Assembly: GCA_028565635.1 (NCBI GenBank)
Contig: JAOXYB010095604.1
Coordinates: 1 to 21,819 of the forward strand
DNA length: 21,819 nucleotides
Direction: 5' to 3'
From: Phoronis ovalis
Taxonomy: Eukaryota; Phoronida; Phoronidae
The notes under the pieces were generated by a model that saw only the letters and a program-made list of their open reading frames with translations, did no database searches and had not been told where the DNA came from. Position numbers and translations under genes: made by a program. Shown in pieces: positions 18,501-21,819 of this stretch. Positions within the stretch are counted from its first letter, which is position 1. Each line of letters begins with the position of its first letter.

Positions 18501-19614
18501 AGGGATTTAATCAATTTAAGCAAAAGTCTATTAATTAAAAAAAAGGTTTTGAGACTAAATGAAAAGTCTCCAATCATTTGAAACTTATGTTTAATAACAG
18601 CATACCTACTTCACTGCACGTAAAGCCTGCAACGCTTGTGACCTCAAATGAACATCAAATGTTCTTCTGAGAATAATTCTGTTTAAAAAGTCGATGAACT
18701 TTAGCTTCTTTGCAGTCTAAAATGACTGCAGCATTTTTACCCCGGTAACGACATTTCTGTTCCATATTATATTTAAGCAGATAATGACTGTAGGCTAATG
18801 TGATTTGTTACACTCTCATTTCAATGGGTGTTGCTAATTTTTAAAATGCGCAGTTTCCTCTAGGCTGGATGGTTCTTGTTACATTCAATCAACGTGAGAA
18901 CAGAAATACCTTCATGTCAATGCCTATATAATAACAGGTTGATAAAATTCAAACGATTCAGAATATCACTTTAACAAGCAACTTTGCTGGTTCTAATACC
19001 ATTAATAAACATATTCTTTTTACTCCCGAAGTTCTAAAATCCTTGGCATTAGTTAACATAATTTGTAATAGAATACTTTACAGAGAATATTGAGAATTTT
19101 TTTTCAATTCTGCCTAGAATAGCCCATAGACATAGTATAGTGTCTTTAAGCTATACGTCTTGACTTTAATATATCTACTACAAAAAATACAGTGCTGAAG
19201 AACTCAGTAAAACGTTAAAATAAATATTGACAATATTAATCATTACTACAGTATTTTGTAATCGTTTTTGATTGTAGTTATGCAAATTATCTTTCAATAT
19301 GTCAAAATATTCAGCTTCGAGGTAAACAAAAAACAATAGTTGTGATAAAATGACAAAACATTTATACTCAAAGATACCAAAAGGATAAAATAACAATGCC
19401 TACCTTTCTGTGGCTGTTCATCATCATCTGCACCTGTGTCAGCTTTTGCTCCTTCGGGAATTCCTTCCACTTGTGCAGTCTCTGTTTTTTCTGATCTTTT
19501 TTCTGTGACTGCATTATTGAGAGGGATATTCTTATCACCAGCTACAGCGTCTTCTTGTGCAGGAGCACACAGAATGGCTGCAATCTGCAGTGACAATAAT
19601 ACCAGCTTGAACAT
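12052..19614 (-). CDS. Secreted coiled-coil C-type lectin, complete, minus-strand join 19614..19404, 15600..15398, 15204..14145, 13338..13165, 12518..12052
   Basis: The five exons join with matching phases (1,0,1,1) into 704 aa with no internal stop. Order: signal peptide (1 to about 17, MFKLVLLSLQIAAILCA), acidic linker (18-70), two-cysteine module (71-138), five SKGQ...REVG repeats (about 149-229), a coiled coil of about 250 aa (about 235-490), a C-type lectin domain (492-627) and a 77-aa polar tail. This resembles collectins in plan (oligomerising stalk plus C-terminal lectin head), but the stalk is coiled coil, not collagen. It should be a secreted or extracellular-matrix oligomer. The canonical sugar-binding EPN/QPD and WND motifs are absent, so the ligand is unclear. 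Replacing exon B by C gives 657 aa, and exon A gives a short peptide. TATA promoter at 19693-19700, poly(A) signal at 11789-11794. The model is inferred by splice phase; no transcript evidence is available. Confidence 0.8.
12519..13164 (-). other. Lectin intron 4
   Basis: Phase 1 intron of 646 nt, donor GTTG|GTAAGT. Nothing recognisable inside. Confidence 0.75.
13165..13338 (-). CDS. Lectin exon 4: first half of the C-type lectin domain
   Basis: 174 nt, symmetric phase 1-1. Reads ARCPIGYDRFGTKCYKYV (the C-x10-C hairpin of long-form domains), then REWKLAQEYCMREGGNLASI with the conserved Cys and the NLASI strand, and ends at LLKRV before a GTAAGT donor. With exon 5 the domain has all six expected cysteines. 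Confidence 0.9.
13339..14144 (-). other. Lectin intron 3
   Basis: Phase 1 intron of 806 nt from donor TTGA|GTAAGC to acceptor TTTATTACAG. It carries the 24-bp minisatellite (13967-14086) near its 5' end; otherwise AT-rich and featureless. A second possible phase 1 donor (TTTAA|GTAACT) lies 15 nt further on. Confidence 0.7.
13967..14086. repeat. Minisatellite, 5 copies of 24 bp with GTTAAC core
   Basis: Units start at 13967, 13991, 14015, 14039 and 14063; the middle three are identical and the outer two differ by one to three bases. Each carries CACTGTAGTTAAC. The end of the array forms a perfect 16-base palindrome, CTGTAGTTAACTACAG, about 50 bases from the splice donor. Confidence 0.9.
14145..15204 (-). 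CDS. Lectin exon 3: SKGQ repeats and long coiled coil
   Basis: 1060 nt, phase 0 in and phase 1 out, with acceptor CGTATGTTTCAG. It encodes ALQRELNAMRFGTKG, then five imperfect 15-17 aa repeats built on (G/S)SKGQ...RE(V/A/I)(G/Q), a Cys at SLSCSLTQYE, and then an unbroken coiled coil to the exon end. From RSENAAL to RAENAAL (14470-14763) it forms 14 heptads of the form xxxNxxL, 13 with Asn at one core position, followed by REQVRNL-type heptads with Val. The domain should make a parallel rod about 35-40 nm long. The ATG-like codon at 15247 belongs to the intron. Confidence 0.9.
14470..14763 (-). repeat. Coding heptad repeat with Asn/Leu core (14 heptads)
   Basis: Fourteen consecutive 21-nt heptads read RSENAAL, AAENGRL, RVDNEAL, VAENNNL and so on; only one (KQETSML) lacks the Asn. 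In heptad terms Leu is at d and Asn at a. Confidence 0.85.
15304..15365 (-). CDS. Lectin alternative exon C (62 nt, coiled-coil type)
   Basis: Bordered by a strong acceptor (TTTTTCTTTTTTAG) and donor AAT|GTAAGA. Spliced to the signal exon (G+AT) it reads DGYMGYLAYNSQRALMENQR plus a final N and runs in phase 0 straight into ALQREL of exon 3, extending its helical register. Phase 1 in and 0 out, the same as exon B. Splicing B to C instead gives a stop after 14 codons, and only 32 nt separate them. It therefore behaves as a mutually exclusive partner of B. It could also be a decayed pseudo-exon. Confidence 0.6.
15398..15600 (-). CDS. Lectin alternative exon B (203 nt, two-cysteine module)
   Basis: Acceptor ATTGTGTTGCAG, donor AAT|GTAAGC, phase 1 in and 0 out. 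Reads DSGDNKIDIKLCTNNGDCNT, then VTGTGNVASGYRVVYTP, a Gln-rich stretch and QLQLMESQAN, which leads into the coiled coil. The Cys pair (residues 82 and 88) resembles that in exon A. Cysteines just before an oligomerising stalk often form interchain disulfides, as in collectins; that is inference here. Confidence 0.75.
16093..16366. repeat. Degenerate array of TTTACnnCAGGGTATA, 8 copies at 30-48 base spacing
   Basis: CAGGGTATA or close variants occur at 16103, 16136, 16177, 16225, 16256, 16288, 16318 and 16357, each preceded by TTTAC or TTAAC. The intervening bases are not conserved. In the sense of the lectin transcript each unit reads TATACCCTGnnGTAAA, so several copies contain a donor-like GGTAAA. 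Confidence 0.7.
16548..16553 (-). terminator. Candidate poly(A) signal AATAAA after exon A
   Basis: Canonical hexamer on the minus strand 122 bases beyond the exon A stop codon; it would make exon A a terminal exon. Confidence 0.45.
16676..16806 (-). CDS. Lectin alternative terminal exon A (short isoform)
   Basis: Acceptor TTTTGTGATTTCAG, phase 1. After the signal exon it reads DFRGVQQVKVMLCSDNDDTN, then CRTLQGVGVAPAQ and ends LSGREGN-stop (TAA 16676-16678). VKVMLCSDNDD..C lines up with IDIKLCTNNGD.C of exon B, so the two exons look like duplicates. With the signal exon it would give a 113-aa secreted peptide with two mature-region cysteines. An internal weak donor (CAGG|GTGTTG, phase 1) could alternatively join it to exon B. 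Confidence 0.6.
16807..19403 (-). other. Lectin intron 1 (upstream of the alternative exons)
   Basis: About 2.6 kb with donor AAAG|GTAGGC, AT-rich. It includes a TA microsatellite (17605-17635) and a TAAACGCCCACC fragment near 17483 like the subterminal motif of the 5412-6086 element. A possible 21-nt microexon near 18610 was considered and not accepted. Confidence 0.6.
17605..17635. repeat. TA-rich microsatellite
   Basis: TATATCTATATATACC followed by about 14 bases of alternating TA. Confidence 0.85.
19404..19614 (-). CDS. Lectin exon 1: signal peptide and acidic linker
   Basis: Starts at ATG 19612-19614, about 80 bases below a TATA box. MFKLVLLSLQIAAILCA is a typical signal peptide with likely cleavage before PAQEDAV. 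The rest is hydrophilic and acidic (EKTETAQVEG, ADTGADDDEQPQK) and ends at donor AAAG|GTAGGC in phase 1, the phase needed by exons A, B and C. The frame beyond the donor is intron. Confidence 0.85.
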
Positions 19615-19665
19615 GTTGCCGATGAGAGATTGCCGATGTCCTCAGTCAGACTGGTTGGTCCAAGA

Positions 19666-19700
19666 ATGCACATGGTTTTCTCTATCCATAGGTTTATATA
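19666..19700 (-). promoter_or_regulatory. Core promoter of the lectin gene: TATA box at 19693-19700 with initiator
   Basis: TATATAAA on the minus strand, followed 31 bases on by a GCATTC initiator-like site (A at about 19669). This gives a 5' UTR of about 55 bases and no ATG before the signal peptide start. Confidence 0.6.
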
Positions 19701-19875
19701 CTGTGCCAGGGGCTCTATTGGGAGTTCAGTGATGTATATGATTTTTCAAAATGAATTAAGCGAAAGTTTGTCTTAAATTGGGAACCAGTGGTATGTTCTA
19801 CTTTTTTCAAAATCTAATTTGACCATTTGTAATTATTAGCAGAACTAACTGTTCCTTTTGATTTTTTGCCATGTA

Positions 19876-19900
19876 TGACGCAACTCGCCCACATGCGTCA
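19876..19900. promoter_or_regulatory. Inverted pair of TGACGCA sites (bZIP-like)
   Basis: TGACGCA at 19876-19882 and TGCGTCA at 19894-19900 form inverted half-sites 11 bases apart, about 180-200 bases upstream of the lectin TATA box. TGACGCA resembles CREB/ATF/AP-1-type sites. Functional assignment is inference. Confidence 0.3.
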
Positions 19901-21308
19901 CACCGTGTCGTTTTGCATTAATTTTAATAAACATAGTACTTTAGGTAATACTGTACAAGTGTTATACATTTTCAGGAACAGCATAGTCGGCTTATTTAAT
20001 CAATCGGTTACCTTTATCTTGAATACGTGCCGCCATAAAGAACTATTGCTACTGAAAAATTAAAAAATAGCATATTTTCGTTTTTTTAATTTCACAACGA
20101 AGTTTTTTATTTTCAGATGTATTCTGTCAGTGTCCACAAAAGTACGCCAGTTGTTTGCTCTTTGACATCTCTAATACTGTTTTAAATGTAATGTTTGAAA
20201 ATCCTATGAATATCAATATTTGAGTTATATCAATAATTACGCAGAAAACTATAAAACAGGTGACGTTTCTTTTTCTTCAAGTTTGAACATAATTATTTTA
20301 CGTTGGAAAAACTTAATCATAAGCAAAAGCATCTTTGAAATGAAAGTTTAAAAAAGCTGAGAAACACGTGTATTCGGCATAATCAGTAAAGAATCCTCGT
20401 GTCTACATCTATTTCGTAGTAGAATTAAATTATTTTTGCATTTCATTTTATTCTCCGATTGTTCAAGATGGTGGAGCAATCCTAGTAACATTCTGCGCCA
20501 ATTATGACTCTTTAAGTTAAAGTATCCGTGCTACCAACCATGATTACGTTTGTGTGTATGGTTTATTTCAGAGAAAAAGAACACTTACAATTTATATACA
20601 CAAGTGCGGTTATTAAAAAAAATTATCATTAAAGAAATTACATAAACAGGAATAACATGAAATATAACTACAGTTTTAAAAACACAAATTAAGTCACATA
20701 AAGAGGTATAACATGTAAGCAAATTAAAGTAAATTATTTATGATAAATAACTGGCGCTCAAATCTTTTGCCTACATAGTTCATTGTTGACGAGATGTCGG
20801 TCAGATTGCTAGGCTTATGACGAAATTAAAAAAAAAATTGAATATCCAACATAAACGTGCAGTGATCAAGGCTAATGCCGTTTTTAAAGATCTTTGGCGC
20901 GCACTTGATCTAATTAACATAATCACGTGTATCAAGCAGTTTACGAAAAAAGATATATATGTCTAAAACGGATAAAAATATCAATGAAATTCCATCGCCA
21001 ATTGGAATTTACAACTTGTTCACTTTTACTTCATTGTCCTCATTCCGACACTTGCGTCTGCTGTAGAAAATTTTAATAAAACTTAATTTTCATATTCATG
21101 ACCCAAATTTGTGAAAATCTAAATTTGAAAATATTAATCTATACACGGAAGGTACTTGACGTCATGTCTCAGACATTTGATTTGTTTAAATGGTAATATT
21201 TTAGATTAGAAGTTATCACGCAAATATTCAAAAAAAGTGTCAGTGCCATTTTTTGCTTTTTAAAATATAGTTTTTAGAAGAAGCAAAGTACGAAAATCTG
21301 ATACACAA
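19901..21308. other. Upstream region of the lectin gene, no gene seen
   Basis: AT-rich; contains CACGTG E-box-like sites near 20366 and 20925. The short frame at 19866-20063 has no recognisable domain. Confidence 0.5.
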
Positions 21309-21749
21309 AATCTGAAGATTACTTCTGCACAGTTTCAATTTTTCTACAACCGTGACAGGGTTATTTAAGGGAATTTATATTTAATTAGTTACTAAATTAT
21401 AAAAAATGTATTGCCCCTTGATGACCACTTTAAAGGTCAGATCATGATCAAGTCGGGGGTGGACTACCACGTTTTGCAGATTACTTCTTCCCACAAGTAT
21501 ATATAGTCCATATTATATCATTAAATCTGAAGACTATATTTCTGCACAGTTTCAATTTTTCTGCAACCGTGACAGAGGTAATAAGGAGTATTTATATTTT
21601 ATTAGACACTAACAAAATTATCAAAAATTCATTGCCGCCTAAAGACCACTTTAAAGGTCGGATTATGATCAATGCAAGTCGGGGATGGATTGCCACGTTT
21701 TTGCAGATTATTACTTCCCACTAGTATATAGTCCACATTATATCATTTA
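21309..21749. repeat. Tandem duplication, two copies of about 215-225 bp
   Basis: Copy 1 starts at 21309 and copy 2 at 21524, both with AATCTGAAGA. Shared blocks in the same order include TCTGCACAGTTTCAATTTTT, CAACCGTGACAG, GACCACTTTAAAGGTC, CAAGTCGGGG, CCACGTTTT and TATAGTCCA. The copies differ at many positions, so this is an old duplication. Confidence 0.85.
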
Positions 21750-21819
21750 GCTTATCAATACATTTTCATTTTGGCTTTAACAAATAATGCTTAATTCTGC
21801 TGTTGTTTAAATGGTAATA

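Noticed and set aside
18605-18630. Possible 21-nt symmetric microexon on the minus strand (GTTGCAG...GTAG|GTATGC)
   Set aside because: Phase would fit (1-1), but the acceptor has a poor pyrimidine tract and seven codons give no similarity to support it.
19294-19403. Extension of the signal exon frame past the donor (RHCYFILLVS...)
   Set aside because: It follows a GTAGGC donor whose phase matches all three alternative second exons; the extension is intron.

Overview
This is an AT-rich (by eye about two-thirds A+T) eukaryotic window, almost certainly from an animal. Genes are split by introns with GT-AG borders, there are TATA/initiator promoters and AATAAA-type poly(A) signals, and a kringle module and a C-type lectin domain are present. 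Several dispersed elements (a GGGGGGTACTC...GGGGATGTGCCGC fragment at 1-50, TA-flanked foldback elements, a non-LTR retrotransposon tail) resemble repeats I associate from memory with marine invertebrates. The phylum cannot be settled from this sequence.

Layout. (1) 1-1300, minus strand: 5' part of a secreted kringle protein. One exon (93-363) carries a hydrophobic leader and most of a kringle domain; a candidate TATA/Inr promoter and non-coding first exon lie at 1228-1300; the gene runs off the left edge. (2) 1300-6090: no gene recognised. Two TA-flanked terminal-inverted-repeat elements lie here (2761-3529 and 5412-6086). (3) 6104-10121, plus strand: a complete three-exon gene (133+207+1181 nt, 506 aa) for a 12-helix major facilitator transporter of the nodulin-like/NFD4 type. 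(4) 11052-11800, plus strand: the decayed 3' end of a non-LTR retrotransposon. (5) 11789-19700, minus strand: a secreted, long coiled-coil C-type lectin gene. Its exons are signal peptide (19404-19614), alternative second exons A (16676-16806), B (15398-15600) and C (15304-15365), a giant repeat/coiled-coil exon (14145-15204), and two lectin-domain exons (13165-13338, 12052-12518). (6) 19700-21819: upstream region with a bZIP-like site pair and a tandem 215-bp duplication at the right edge.

The most interesting observation is the second-exon cluster of the lectin gene. A, B and C all start in phase 1 with AT, so each restores an Asp codon after the signal exon. A ends in a stop and would give a 113-aa secreted peptide. 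B and C both end in phase 0 and splice in frame to the coiled-coil exon (704 or 657 aa). B and C are only 32 nt apart and including both shifts the frame to an early stop, so they look mutually exclusive. A and B encode related two-cysteine modules while C has none, so the choice could switch the N-terminal disulfide chemistry of the coiled-coil oligomer. The coiled coil has an unusual core: 13 of 14 consecutive heptads carry Asn at one core position and Leu at the other.

The transporter and lectin genes are convergent, with the retrotransposon fragment between their 3' ends. Nothing indicates that the three genes act in one pathway.
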